Made by a program: the position numbers and the translations under genes. DNA of 41,809 nucleotides from Anaerolineae bacterium. GTDB taxonomy: Bacteria; Chloroflexota; Anaerolineae; Aggregatilineales; Phototrophicaceae. Below the pieces are notes generated by a model. It made no database searches, was not told the DNA's origin, and saw nothing but the letters and a program-made list of their open reading frames with translations. Numbering within the stretch: the stretch's first letter is position 1; the number at the start of each line of letters is the position of its first letter. This document shows positions 26,283 to 34,381 of the stretch, piece after piece. The stretch spans positions 1 to 41,809 of the forward strand of contig JAFLCH010000005.1 in NCBI GenBank assembly GCA_017303775.1. Reading direction: 5' to 3'.

Positions 26283-26696
26283 ATGGCGACAACTTTCATG
26301 CAAATGGCGGAAGAGGCAAGGGCAGTCGTGCCGGTGATCAGCGCAGCGGAAGCTCATCAGCGGCTGCAGCAGAATCCCACCACCCTAGTAATTGATGTTC
26401 GCGATGCAGCCGATATCGCCGCGACTGGCACGATTCCGGGAGCAAAAACCATTTCGTTGGGCAGCCTGACCTACAAAGCTGATCAGGAAGTTCCGGAAGA
26501 TTGGCGTGACCCTGTGCTCCAAGATCGAGCCCGCCCCATCATCACGACTTGTATTCTCGGTCCCATGGGCGCGCTTGGCGGCAAGCTCCTTCACGACATG
26601 GGGTTCACAAACGTCAGCATCCTTGAGGGCGGCGTACAGGCGTGGATCAAAGCGGGCTATCCAACCGAACAACCGAACAAGTCGCAGGAGGGGTGA
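26283..26696 (+). CDS. Single-domain rhodanese-like sulfurtransferase
   Basis: 137 residues from ATG 26283, with AAAGGAGAG about 6 nt upstream. [20 protein letters not shown] then [20 protein letters not shown] is the standard rhodanese first half (strand, IDVRD, then H/TIPGA). The active-site position is [20 protein letters not shown] with Cys90; the usual positively charged loop residue after Cys is replaced by Ile-Leu-Gly, so the loop is atypical. [15 protein letters not shown] is the typical ending. No signal peptide, so cytoplasmic. The stop is 1 nt before the GTG of a second rhodanese gene, forming an operon. It likely passes persulfide sulfur, perhaps to metal-site or FeS maturation in this cluster (inference). 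Confidence 0.88.
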   Translation: MATTFMQMAEEARAVVPVISAAEAHQRLQQNPTTLVIDVRDAADIAATGTIPGAKTISLGSLTYKADQEVPEDWRDPVLQDRARPIITTCILGPMGALGGKLLHDMGFTNVSILEGGVQAWIKAGYPTEQPNKSQEG

Positions 26697-26697
26697 T

Positions 26698-27555
26698 GTG
26701 TCTGATTACGCCTTTTCAACTATGCTTGCCAGTACCCACTGGCTTGCCTATCATGTGAATGACCCTGCTGTTCGCCTAATTGAAGTCGGTTTCAGTCGTG
26801 CAGCATATGACTCTGGGCATCTACCGGGAGCGATCTACTGGAACTGGAGTGGAAACGTTCTGCAAGCGAGAAGTCGCGAGCTTCTGAGCAAAGAAGCACT
26901 CGAACAGCAGCTTTCAGAGGCTGGTATTGACCAAAAGACAACACTTGTCGTCTATGATTCTGCCAGCAACCTGCTAGCCGCAATGGCATTGTGGTTGCTG
27001 AAAATCTATGGACATGCCGATGTACGCTTGCTCGATGGTGAACGAACGAAGTGGGAGCTCGAAAATCGCCCCTTCACTACGGAAATCCCCTCGTTCGCGC
27101 CAATAACTTACCGCCTCCAAGAACCGGATTGGACACTGCGTGCCTCTCGCGATTTGGTGTTGGAGGGACTTGGCAGTGCCAATCGTGTCCTAGTCGATAC
27201 GCGTACATCGAGCATGTACAACGGTGAAGACGCCATGGGTGGGACAGTTGGTGGACGCATTCCCGGAGCGATCAGCCTTCCTGCCGTGATGGAAATGGAG
27301 AATGGGCAGTTCAAACGCTGGCAGACACCGACCACGAATGCCGACGGGACGTTCAAATCAGCCGACGAACTGCGCGCCATGTGCTACGAAAAGGGTATTA
27401 CGCCCGACCATGAGACCATCACCTATTGTGTGCGCGGCGGACTCTCTACACACCTGTGGTTTGTCCTGAAATATCTGCTCGGTTTTCCACAGGTGCGTGA
27501 ATACGATGGCTCGTGGGCGGAATGGGGCAACTTGGTGGGTGTTCCCGTTGAATAA
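26698..27555 (+). CDS. Tandem-domain rhodanese (thiosulfate/3-mercaptopyruvate sulfurtransferase type)
   Basis: I place the start at GTG 26698, because AGGAGGGG lies just before it and the upstream gene ends at 26696; a longer frame overlaps that gene. The 285-residue product has an inactive N-terminal rhodanese domain (STHWLAYHVNDPAVRLIEVG, YDSGHLPGAIYWNW) and an active C-terminal one (VLVDTRTSSMY, GGRIPGAISLPAV, loop TYCVRGGLSTH with Cys244). The CVRGGLS loop is the thiosulfate sulfurtransferase type rather than CG(S/T)GVT of mercaptopyruvate enzymes. Cytoplasmic, co-transcribed with the single-domain rhodanese. Confidence 0.9.
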   Translation: MSDYAFSTMLASTHWLAYHVNDPAVRLIEVGFSRAAYDSGHLPGAIYWNWSGNVLQARSRELLSKEALEQQLSEAGIDQKTTLVVYDSASNLLAAMALWLLKIYGHADVRLLDGERTKWELENRPFTTEIPSFAPITYRLQEPDWTLRASRDLVLEGLGSANRVLVDTRTSSMYNGEDAMGGTVGGRIPGAISLPAVMEMENGQFKRWQTPTTNADGTFKSADELRAMCYEKGITPDHETITYCVRGGLSTHLWFVLKYLLGFPQVREYDGSWAEWGNLVGVPVE

Positions 27556-27600
27556 GTGTCGAAGTCCAGTAAATTCTTCGAGCAGACCGTAGTAATCGCC

Positions 27601-27615
27601 TGTGATTGATTCACA
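27601..27615 (+). promoter_or_regulatory. TGTGA-N5-TCACA palindrome upstream of the first Crp/Fnr gene
   Basis: TGTGATTGATTCACA is a perfect inverted repeat with a 5-bp spacer. It lies 57 bp before ATG 27672, with TATACT at 27628 and TATTAC at 27650 as possible -10 boxes. It resembles the two related 6-bp-spacer sites further along, so it may be an autoregulatory Crp site, but the shorter spacer makes this weaker. Confidence 0.5.
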
Positions 27616-27671
27616 TGAATTCTGGACTATACTAGGAGGAAATACGACATATTACTTAAGCCAAAAAGCGT

Positions 27672-28376
27672 ATGAATGATCATTTGCCCGTTAAATTGGA
27701 TGAAGTGCGGGAAATACCAGCTTTCCGCGATTTGCCACTCGAACAGGTGCGTAGTGTGTCTGCATTGATGGTTCGCAGCCACTACGCGCCCGGTCAGATT
27801 ATCTTCTTGGAAGGCGAAAAAGCCTGTTCGCTGTGGTTTGTCTTTGAAGGACGGGTCAAAATCATCAAGCAGTCCTTGAACGGGCGCGTTCAGGGATTAT
27901 GCTTAATGAACCAAGGTAAATGCTTCGGTGGTTGCTCCCTTTTCGATATGAAAGATAACCCAGCTACGGCTCAAGCGCTCGACCATGTCACGCTGTTCGT
28001 ATTACCAGAAACCGGGGTCGAGAAGTTGGGAGCAAGCGACCCGAATCTCGTGAAGGCGCTGCTTCATGTGTACAGCCAACGGCTAGAACATCTCGCCCGT
28101 GTAAGCGAGACATTGGGCGCATGGACAGCAGCAGATCGCATCAACGACTGCCTGCTCACCTATGCCAATCGTGCTACGCAAGAAGTCGTCGTCGAACTCA
28201 CTCATGAGCGTCTGGCGGCGCTTTCTGGTACAGTGCGTGAGGTTGTCACCCGGCACCTCAATCTCCTCGAAAAAGAGGGGATCGTTCACAATGAGAGCCG
28301 ACGTATCATCCTGTTGAATCCCGATGCCTTGCTCCCTCCCTGTGCCTGTGACGAGCAGCGACCTAACGTGATTTAG
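27672..28376 (+). CDS. Crp/Fnr-family transcription regulator 1
   Basis: 234 residues. The N-terminal cyclic-nucleotide-binding-like beta roll (about 18-130: YAPGQIIFLEGEKACSLWFV, then GRVKIIKQSLNGR) is followed by a dimerisation helix and a winged helix (VELTHERLAALSGTVREVVT, RHLNLLEKEGIV). The recognition helix has R189-E190-x3-R194, the RExxxR triad that E. coli Crp uses to read TGTGA half-sites. It contains Cys residues (KCFGGCSLF, a PPCACDE tail) but not the FNR N-terminal cluster, so its signal is unknown (NO, redox or a ligand). It sits just upstream of regulator 2 and nosZ and most likely controls the nos genes. No clear ribosome site before ATG. Confidence 0.9.
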   Translation: MNDHLPVKLDEVREIPAFRDLPLEQVRSVSALMVRSHYAPGQIIFLEGEKACSLWFVFEGRVKIIKQSLNGRVQGLCLMNQGKCFGGCSLFDMKDNPATAQALDHVTLFVLPETGVEKLGASDPNLVKALLHVYSQRLEHLARVSETLGAWTAADRINDCLLTYANRATQEVVVELTHERLAALSGTVREVVTRHLNLLEKEGIVHNESRRIILLNPDALLPPCACDEQRPNVI

Positions 28377-28420
28377 GTCACATCTCTTCTCCGCTTTCGC
28401 CTCTATGCTGACACTATAAG
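28367..28420 (+). promoter_or_regulatory. Crp-type operator and promoter of the second Crp/Fnr gene
   Basis: CGTGATTTAGGTCACA (28367-28382) is GTGA-N6-TCAC and overlaps the stop codon of regulator 1. A TATAAG box starts at 28415, 40.5 bp from the palindrome centre, exactly the distance found at the nosZ site. ATG 28444 follows 24 nt after the box. Confidence 0.6.
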
Positions 28421-28443
28421 TCAGTGACGATAGTGGTCTTTAT

Positions 28444-29136
28444 ATGATGATCGGCGTTGAGCTTCTTTCTAAGTTCGATTCGATTGCCGGACTCAGTCCC
28501 CGTACGCAGCGCTGCATTGCCGAGAAAACTATCACCGCCGACGTTGCGGCAGAAGCGAGTCTCTATCAGCAGGGTGACCCGCCCTGCGCGTTTTACATGC
28601 TTGAAACTGGGCGAGTGAAACTGTACCGCCAGTCGAAGGACAAACGCCAGATTCTGGCACTGCTTGCGCCCGGTGAATGCCTAGGAGCAGAGTCACTGTC
28701 AACAGGCGGAATAAGCCCGTTCACGGCAACGGCGCTGACCCCGGTAACCGCGCTCTGTGTGCCACCAGATCCCCTGCAAGTGCTGTTGGACGAACACCCG
28801 GATTTTCAAGAAGTGTTTCTGCGACTGATCACCGATCGGTTGAAACAGTTTGTGACCCTCGTTCACGATCTAGCGTTTCGAGATGTGACATCCCGGTTGG
28901 CCATGGTCTTGGTGGCACGTGCTGATCTCGAAGGAAAAGAGGTCGACGATGGTGTTTTGCTCGACCGCCTGCTCTCACAGCAAGAGTACGCTGACATGGT
29001 GGGAACTGTCCGCGAAGTCGTCTCACGAACCTTCAAGCGTTTTGAAGACGAAAACCTCGTCCATTTGACCCGTACCAGCATCCTCATCCGTGATTGTGAC
29101 CGACTCCGGGCTATCGCGCTGCTTGAAGCGCGTTGA
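28444..29136 (+). CDS. Crp/Fnr-family transcription regulator 2
   Basis: 230 residues. The effector domain is visible as SLYQQGDPPCAFYMLETGRV then KLYRQSKDKRQILALLAPGE. A long C-helix (LITDRLKQFVTLVHDLAFRD) follows, then a winged helix with SQQEYADMVGTVREVVSRTF carrying R190-E191-x3-R195, again the RExxxR reading head for TGTGA. Two consecutive ATG codons begin the frame and there is no Shine-Dalgarno, while a -10-like box lies only about 24 nt upstream, so the leader is very short. It differs enough from regulator 1 (no shared Cys pattern) to sense something else. A TGTGA-type palindrome lies upstream of this gene and another downstream, before nosZ. Confidence 0.9.
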   Translation: MMIGVELLSKFDSIAGLSPRTQRCIAEKTITADVAAEASLYQQGDPPCAFYMLETGRVKLYRQSKDKRQILALLAPGECLGAESLSTGGISPFTATALTPVTALCVPPDPLQVLLDEHPDFQEVFLRLITDRLKQFVTLVHDLAFRDVTSRLAMVLVARADLEGKEVDDGVLLDRLLSQQEYADMVGTVREVVSRTFKRFEDENLVHLTRTSILIRDCDRLRAIALLEAR

Positions 29137-29166
29137 ATTGTTGATCTACGCCAAATCAACTACCTC

Positions 29167-29221
29167 ATGTGACTTGGGTCACATCTGACTTTCCAGCTCC
29201 GTTCCATGATGAGCGTATAAC
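29167..29221 (+). promoter_or_regulatory. Perfect Crp-type operator and promoter in front of nosZ
   Basis: ATGTGACTTGGGTCACAT (29167-29184) is a perfect 6-bp-arm palindrome with a 6-bp spacer, matching Crp consensus half-sites. A TATAA box begins at 29216, 40.5 bp from the centre, and nosZ ATG follows at 29285. With the RExxxR helices of both upstream regulators this is the most likely control point of the nos operon. Confidence 0.7.
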
Positions 29222-29284
29222 GGTGCCCCGGTGTTGTGGCACAGCTAATACGCTTAGAATCGTTTCATTCAAGGAACGGAGAAA

Positions 29285-31276
29285 ATGATTTCGCATAAGT
29301 TTTCCTCAAGAGTTTTGTTCATCGGGGCAGTGATCCTCGTAGCAATCGTGCTAACCGTGGTGGTCTCTCCGCGCGTCAGTACGACCGCGCAGAGCGGGGC
29401 AACCGATTGGCAAGCCATCGCCGCTGAACGCGGACTGACTGAAGCCGATCTGCGCGCCGCCGCTATGACCTATACGCCCAGCGGCGTCATGGATGAATAC
29501 GTCATGTTCGCATCGGCTGGTCAAGGTGGACAGGTGTTGGCAATCGGTCTACCATCCATGCGTCTGCTGCGTCTGATTTCAGTCTTCACGCCGGAATCAT
29601 GGCAAGGCTATGGCTACGGCGCAGGCAACGAAGTATTGGAACAGGGTTTCATCGACGGACAGGAAATTCTGTGGGGCGACACGCATCACCCCGCGTTGAG
29701 CGAAACCAATGGCGAATACGATGGGCAGTGGTTGTTCATTGGCGATAAGGCCAATGGGCGTGTCGCCGTGATCGATCTACGCGACTTTGAGACCAAGCAG
29801 ATCGTTCACAATCCGGCATTCCTCAATGATCACGGTGGCACATTCGTGACCCCGAATACCGAGTACATTGTCGAAGGCGGTCAATATGGGCTGCCGCTCG
29901 GTGGTGATTACGCGCCGCTCGCAGACTACCAGAATTCCTACAGTGGCATGATCACCTTCTGGAAGTTCGACCGTGACACCGGACGTATCGACTACAGCCA
30001 GTCGTTCGCGATGGAGCTACCGCCCTACTGGCAGGATCTGTGCGATTCCGGCAAGGGTGTCTCTGAAGGTTGGATTTTCTGCAACTCGTTCAACGCAGAG
30101 ATGGCGACAGGTGGCATCGAGAGCGGCAACCCACCCTTTGAAGCGGGGGTAAGCCGTGGTGCGGTCGATTACCTGCACATCATCAACATCAATGCAGCGG
30201 AAGCGGTCTTCCAAAATGGTGGAGCGGTCGACATCGCCGGATTCAACGTCATCCCGCTGGAAACTGCGATTGCCAACAATCTGCTGTATCTTGCACCCGA
30301 ACCCCGCAGCCCGCATGGCGCAGACGTAACGCCGCGCGGCGATTTCATCGTCGTCGGTGGCAAACTTGATCCGCACGTTTCCGTGTACAGCTTCCAACGC
30401 ATTCAAGATACGATTGCTGCCGGAACGACGGAGACTGATGCCTTTGGCGTGCCGGTGCTGCCATTGGAAAGCGTGTTGGAGGCGCAGGTCGAGTTGGGGC
30501 TTGGGCCGCTGCACACCGTCTTTGATAATCAGGGCTACGCCTATACCAGCTTATTCCTCGACAGCGCGGTCGCTCGTTGGAGCATCGGCGCGGAAGGCTA
30601 CCGTCCGCAGGACGGTTGGACGCTGATCAGCAAGACGCCCGTTCAGTACAACGTCGGTCACTTGGCCGCTGCTGAAGGCGATACTGCCTCGCCCGATGGA
30701 AATTACCTAGTGGCGCTCAATAAATGGTCGGTGGATCGTTTCTTGAGCACAGGTCCGCTGCTCCCCCAGAACCTTCAGTTGATCGATATTTCGCAGCCCG
30801 GCGACTTCACGCAGATCCTGTACGACCTGCCGATCACAGGGGCAGAACCACACTACGCCCAGATCATCGCTGCTGACAAACTGAACGCATGGGAGGTCTA
30901 CCCGGAGGTCGGATGGGATCCTTTCACGCAATCCGTCGATCCTAATGCCGTGTTACAGGGCACAGAAGGCATTACTCGCGACGGTAATAATGTCAACGTG
31001 CGTATGACGGCGGTACGCAGCCATTTCACGCCAGAACATGTCGAAATTCAGGCTGGCGATCACGTGACGTGGACCATCACGAATGTCGAGCGCGCCCGTG
31101 ATGCGACGCATGGGTTCTCGATCCCGTTCTACAACATCAACTTGAGCATTGAACCGGGTGAATCGATTACATTCGAGTTCGATGCCACCCGCTCCGGTGT
31201 CTTCAGCTTCTACTGCACCGAATTCTGCTCCGCACTCCACCTCGAAATGATGGGCTATCTACTGATACCCGAATAG
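29285..31276 (+). CDS. nosZ: Nitrous oxide reductase, Sec-exported clade II type
   Basis: 663 residues, close to normal family length. Reduces N2O to N2 in the periplasm/cell-wall space. The signal peptide (residues ~9-37, VLFIGAVILVAIVLTVVV) has no twin arginine, the mark of clade II enzymes. The CuZ propeller contains GDTHHPALSETNGEYDG with His134/His135, NDHGGTFVTPNTEY, SPHGADVTPRGDFIVVGG, LGPLHTVFD, YNVGHLAA and EPHYAQII, supplying the expected seven His. The cupredoxin end has CuA ligands His609 (DATHGF), Cys644, Glu646, Cys648, His652 and Met655 in FYCTEFCSALHLEMMGY. It heads the operon nosZ-B-D-F-Y. All metal ligands seem present, so it should be active. AAGGAACGGAG precedes the ATG. 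Confidence 0.97.
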   Translation: MISHKFSSRVLFIGAVILVAIVLTVVVSPRVSTTAQSGATDWQAIAAERGLTEADLRAAAMTYTPSGVMDEYVMFASAGQGGQVLAIGLPSMRLLRLISVFTPESWQGYGYGAGNEVLEQGFIDGQEILWGDTHHPALSETNGEYDGQWLFIGDKANGRVAVIDLRDFETKQIVHNPAFLNDHGGTFVTPNTEYIVEGGQYGLPLGGDYAPLADYQNSYSGMITFWKFDRDTGRIDYSQSFAMELPPYWQDLCDSGKGVSEGWIFCNSFNAEMATGGIESGNPPFEAGVSRGAVDYLHIININAAEAVFQNGGAVDIAGFNVIPLETAIANNLLYLAPEPRSPHGADVTPRGDFIVVGGKLDPHVSVYSFQRIQDTIAAGTTETDAFGVPVLPLESVLEAQVELGLGPLHTVFDNQGYAYTSLFLDSAVARWSIGAEGYRPQDGWTLISKTPVQYNVGHLAAAEGDTASPDGNYLVALNKWSVDRFLSTGPLLPQNLQLIDISQPGDFTQILYDLPITGAEPHYAQIIAADKLNAWEVYPEVGWDPFTQSVDPNAVLQGTEGITRDGNNVNVRMTAVRSHFTPEHVEIQAGDHVTWTITNVERARDATHGFSIPFYNINLSIEPGESITFEFDATRSGVFSFYCTEFCSALHLEMMGYLLIPE

Positions 31277-31291
31277 TCCCCAGTCCCCGCC

Positions 31292-31321
31292 GGGTGACCG
31301 GGGCGCTCGTTCCGGTTACCC
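31292..31321 (+). terminator. Intercistronic hairpin between nosZ and the nosB-like gene
   Basis: GGGTGACCGG and CCGGTTACCC form a 10-bp stem with one G-T pair and a 10-nt loop, 15 nt after the nosZ stop. There is no T-run. It may partly terminate or protect nosZ mRNA so that the enzyme is made in excess over the maturation proteins. Confidence 0.5.
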
Positions 31322-31350
31322 ACCTCTAGCTCTTGCAGATGAGGTTTATG

Positions 31351-32022
31351 ATGACCACTAAAGCAATCTCCCCGACGGACGGCAAAGCCGCCGGAAACAC
31401 CAAACAAGCGGGTCTGCGACGCTGGCTCAAGTGGCTGCCGTCGCTGACATTCGTTGTTGCCGCTGCCCTGCTGCTGATCTCTATCAGCCAACCCTACTGG
31501 GGACTTGTGCTGCAAGCGCCGCAGTATCCCGGCGGGTTGCAAATGCGCGTCTTCGTCAATTACATGACGGGCGACGAGGATCCTCGACTGGACGAAGTCC
31601 GAGAAATCGATGGTCTAAACCATTACATCGGCATGAAGTCGCTTTATGAAGCGGCGAAATTTGAGCGGTCAATCGCCATTCCCGTAGTCATCCTCATGAT
31701 CGGCTTGCTGCTCATCGCGGCTGGCTTGCAGCGGCGCTGGACATGGGTGTTGACGATTCCCGCACTTACTTTCCCGTTCGTCTTTCTCGCCGATCTCGCG
31801 TTCTGGATGACGAACTACGGACAAAACCTCGATCCCTATGCGCCGCTTTCCAGTGCAATTCAGCCGTTCACGCCGCCGATCCTTGGTGAAGGGGTCATCG
31901 GCCAATTCAGTACCGTCGCTTATGTGGATACCGGTTGGTACATCATCTTTGCAGGAGCAGTGTTGATTGCCATCGGATTAGCAATCAAACTGATCGGCAA
32001 GCTGAGAACAGAAAGAGGCTAG
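31351..32022 (+). CDS. nosB: Polytopic membrane protein, NosB-like, of clade II nos clusters
   Basis: I start at ATG 31351, because GAGG is 6 nt upstream; earlier in-frame starts (31333 TTG, 31339, 31348) lack one. The 223-residue product has about four membrane segments (~29-47, ~105-125, ~131-153, ~197-217) around a soluble loop containing GLNHYIGMKSLYEAAKFERS. The position directly after nosZ and before nosD, and the membrane topology, match the nosB gene described for clade II clusters. Its biochemical function is not known; help in CuZ/CuA maturation or electron transfer is suspected for the family. The name is based on synteny and topology, not on a catalytic motif. Confidence 0.7.
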   Translation: MTTKAISPTDGKAAGNTKQAGLRRWLKWLPSLTFVVAAALLLISISQPYWGLVLQAPQYPGGLQMRVFVNYMTGDEDPRLDEVREIDGLNHYIGMKSLYEAAKFERSIAIPVVILMIGLLLIAAGLQRRWTWVLTIPALTFPFVFLADLAFWMTNYGQNLDPYAPLSSAIQPFTPPILGEGVIGQFSTVAYVDTGWYIIFAGAVLIAIGLAIKLIGKLRTERG

Positions 32023-32028
32023 GGCGAC

Positions 32029-33486
32029 ATGAACACGCGCCCGGTACACGCCATCACGCGGATGCTTGTGATCGCTGCTCTGCTCGTCTTGATCGGTGCG
32101 CAGGTCACGGCGGTTTATGCTCAAGACAGCCTGATCGTTGGCGCGGACGGCGAGTTTGCGACCATTGAGGCGGCGCTAGCCGCCGCGAACGCGGGCGATA
32201 CCATCGAAGTTCACAGTGGAATCTACCCCGCACCGCTGATAATCGACAAGCGAGTGACGCTGATCGGGATCGACCAGCCGATCATTGATGGAGGCGGCGC
32301 GGGGAGTCTGGTGCTGATCAGCGCACCACAAGTGGTGTTCAGCGGATTCATGGTCCGCGGCAGCGGTTCCAGCCTGACGCACGAAGATACAGGCATCGTC
32401 ATTCAGGCGACAGGCGTCACCGTCAGTGACAATTTGCTTGAAGAAGTGCTGTTCGGCATCTACTTTGCCGACGCTTCGGACGGAATTGCGCGGAACAATA
32501 TTATTCACGGCAAGGCGCTGGACGAGAGCATGCGGGGCGACGGAATTCGCGTGTGGTACAGCAACAACGTTCAACTACTCGGTAACGAGATCACGTTTGG
32601 ACGCGATACGCTCATCTGGTATGCCGACAATATCACCATCCGTGACAACCATATCCACGACAACCGCTATGGGCTGCACTTCATGTATAACGAAAACGCG
32701 ATTGTCGAGAACAATATTATCGAGAACAACGCTGTCGGCGCTTACATGATGTATTCTGCCGGACTGGTCATGACGGGCAACCAGTACATCAACAATCGCG
32801 GGGCGAGCGGTTACGGTATTGCTCTCAAAGATATGGATAATGCCCGCGTGACCGATAATGCTTTCATCGGCAATGTTGTCGCCATCTATCTGGATAATTC
32901 CCCGTCACTGGTCGATATTTACAATACGCTCAGCCACAACTTTATCGCCTACAACGATGTGGGGCTGATGGGACTTCCCTCAGTTCAGCGCAACATCTTT
33001 CAATCCAACAGTTTCGTCGAAAACTATCAGCAGGTTGCGGTGCAAGGGCGGGGCAATCTGTTAGGCAACCTGTGGAGCGCAGAGGGCAGCGGCAATTATT
33101 GGAGTAACTATGTCGGCTATGACCGTGACAGCGACAATATCGGCGACCTGCCGTTCCGCGCAGAGCGTTTGTTTGAGAGCCTTGCCGACAGTGAACCTGC
33201 GTTAAGGTTATTCCTGTTCAGTCCCGCCAGTCAGGCCATTGACTTTGCCGCATCGGCCTTCCCCTCACTTCGGCCTGATCCAAAAGCCATTGATGATGCC
33301 CCACTGATGAATTTTGAACTGCCTTCGGGGATGCTCCCCACCCCACAAGGAAGCTCTCCATCTCTGCTGGCGGCCGCACTTTTGCTGCTGGCAATTGGGC
33401 TTGTGATCTGTGTGCTGACCCTGTCTGGAAGTCGGCAGCCAAAATCAATGCGCAAACGGCAAGAAATTGTTCAGACGAGTAGCTAG
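32029..33486 (+). CDS. nosD: NosD, periplasmic beta-helix copper-maturation protein
   Basis: 485 residues, 6 nt after the nosB-like stop. A signal peptide (about residues 11-31) is followed by a right-handed parallel beta helix. Repeated turns are visible as GIVIQATGVTVSDNLLEEV, GIYFADASDGIARNNIIHG, IRVWYSNNVQLLGNEITFG and NAIVENNIIENNAVGAYMMY, typical of NosD/CASH proteins. A C-terminal membrane segment (LLAAALLLLAIGLVICVLTL) and a basic tail anchor it, which not all NosD proteins have. By family it works with the NosFY ABC complex to deliver copper for the CuZ site of NosZ. Confidence 0.94.
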   Translation: MNTRPVHAITRMLVIAALLVLIGAQVTAVYAQDSLIVGADGEFATIEAALAAANAGDTIEVHSGIYPAPLIIDKRVTLIGIDQPIIDGGGAGSLVLISAPQVVFSGFMVRGSGSSLTHEDTGIVIQATGVTVSDNLLEEVLFGIYFADASDGIARNNIIHGKALDESMRGDGIRVWYSNNVQLLGNEITFGRDTLIWYADNITIRDNHIHDNRYGLHFMYNENAIVENNIIENNAVGAYMMYSAGLVMTGNQYINNRGASGYGIALKDMDNARVTDNAFIGNVVAIYLDNSPSLVDIYNTLSHNFIAYNDVGLMGLPSVQRNIFQSNSFVENYQQVAVQGRGNLLGNLWSAEGSGNYWSNYVGYDRDSDNIGDLPFRAERLFESLADSEPALRLFLFSPASQAIDFAASAFPSLRPDPKAIDDAPLMNFELPSGMLPTPQGSSPSLLAAALLLLAIGLVICVLTLSGSRQPKSMRKRQEIVQTSS

Positions 33487-33502
33487 GCAGCGAGGAAACG
33501 CC

Positions 33503-34381
33503 ATGATCACCGCGAAAAATGTCACTAAACGCTATGGCAAAGTAGCCGCCTTGAACGATGTTTCGTTCGCCATCCGAGCAGGTGAATCGGTCGCGCTGTG
33601 GGGGGCGAATGGCGCGGGTAAGACGACGACACTACGCTGCCTGTTGGGAGTGCAAGGTTTTGAAGGCGAATTAATTGTCAACGACATCGACGTGCGCAAG
33701 CAGGGCAAGGCCGCGCGGGCGGCCATTGGTTATGTTCCACAAGAAACTGCTTTCTATGATATGACCGTGCTGGAAACGCTCCGATTCTATGCTCGACTTA
33801 AGAAAGCGGCACAGCAGCGCGTCGGTGAAGTGCTGGACCAGGTTCAGCTTGACAATCACAGCGCCAAACGAGTCAACATGCTCTCCGGCGGTATGAAACA
33901 GCGATTAGCACTGGCGGTCGCACTGCTGGCAGACCCGCCGGTGTTGGTGCTGGATGAGCCGACGGCGAATCTCGATGTTCAGGCGCAGCGCGACTTCATT
34001 CACACGATTCAAAGCCTCAATCAATCTGGCAAGACCATCGTTTTCTCCTCACACCGCCTTGATGAAGTGATCGCGCTCAGCAGTCGCGTACTGGTGCTGG
34101 CAGATGGCCGGCTGACGCTGGAATGCCCGCCACACGAATTGGCGGCGCGCCTGGGACTCCATCGCTGGCTGCGGATTTGGGTCGCACCGGAACACAAAGA
34201 GACGACGATCCAGATATTCGACCGCGAAGGCTATACCTACATGCCCAATGGTCGCAGTGTCTATGTGCAGATCACGCATGGGGGAAAGATTGCGCCACTG
34301 CGCTCGCTGGAACAGGCAGACATCGCCGTCGAGGACTTCGACTTGATCGAAGGCGAATTACAGGGGGGTAACCATGTTTGA
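33503..34381 (+). CDS. nosF: NosF, ATPase of the nos ABC transporter
   Basis: 292 residues from ATG 33503, chosen because GAGGAA lies about 6 nt upstream; an upstream frame from 33467 overlaps nosD. Walker A is GANGAGKTTT (34-43), the Q-loop region YVPQETAFYD, signature LSGGMKQRLALA, Walker B VLVLDEPTANLD and H-loop IVFSSHRLDEV, so all ABC ATPase motifs are intact. A C-terminal extension of ~80 residues has the mixed alpha/beta pattern seen in NosF. It drives the NosDFY machine in the cytoplasm. The stop overlaps the nosY start by 8 nt, indicating translational coupling. Confidence 0.95.
   Translation: MITAKNVTKRYGKVAALNDVSFAIRAGESVALWGANGAGKTTTLRCLLGVQGFEGELIVNDIDVRKQGKAARAAIGYVPQETAFYDMTVLETLRFYARLKKAAQQRVGEVLDQVQLDNHSAKRVNMLSGGMKQRLALAVALLADPPVLVLDEPTANLDVQAQRDFIHTIQSLNQSGKTIVFSSHRLDEVIALSSRVLVLADGRLTLECPPHELAARLGLHRWLRIWVAPEHKETTIQIFDREGYTYMPNGRSVYVQITHGGKIAPLRSLEQADIAVEDFDLIEGELQGGNHV

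Noticed and set aside
26506-26697. Upstream extension of the two-domain rhodanese
   Set aside because: It would overlap the first rhodanese in another frame and lacks a ribosome site; GTG 26698 has AGGAGGGG in front.
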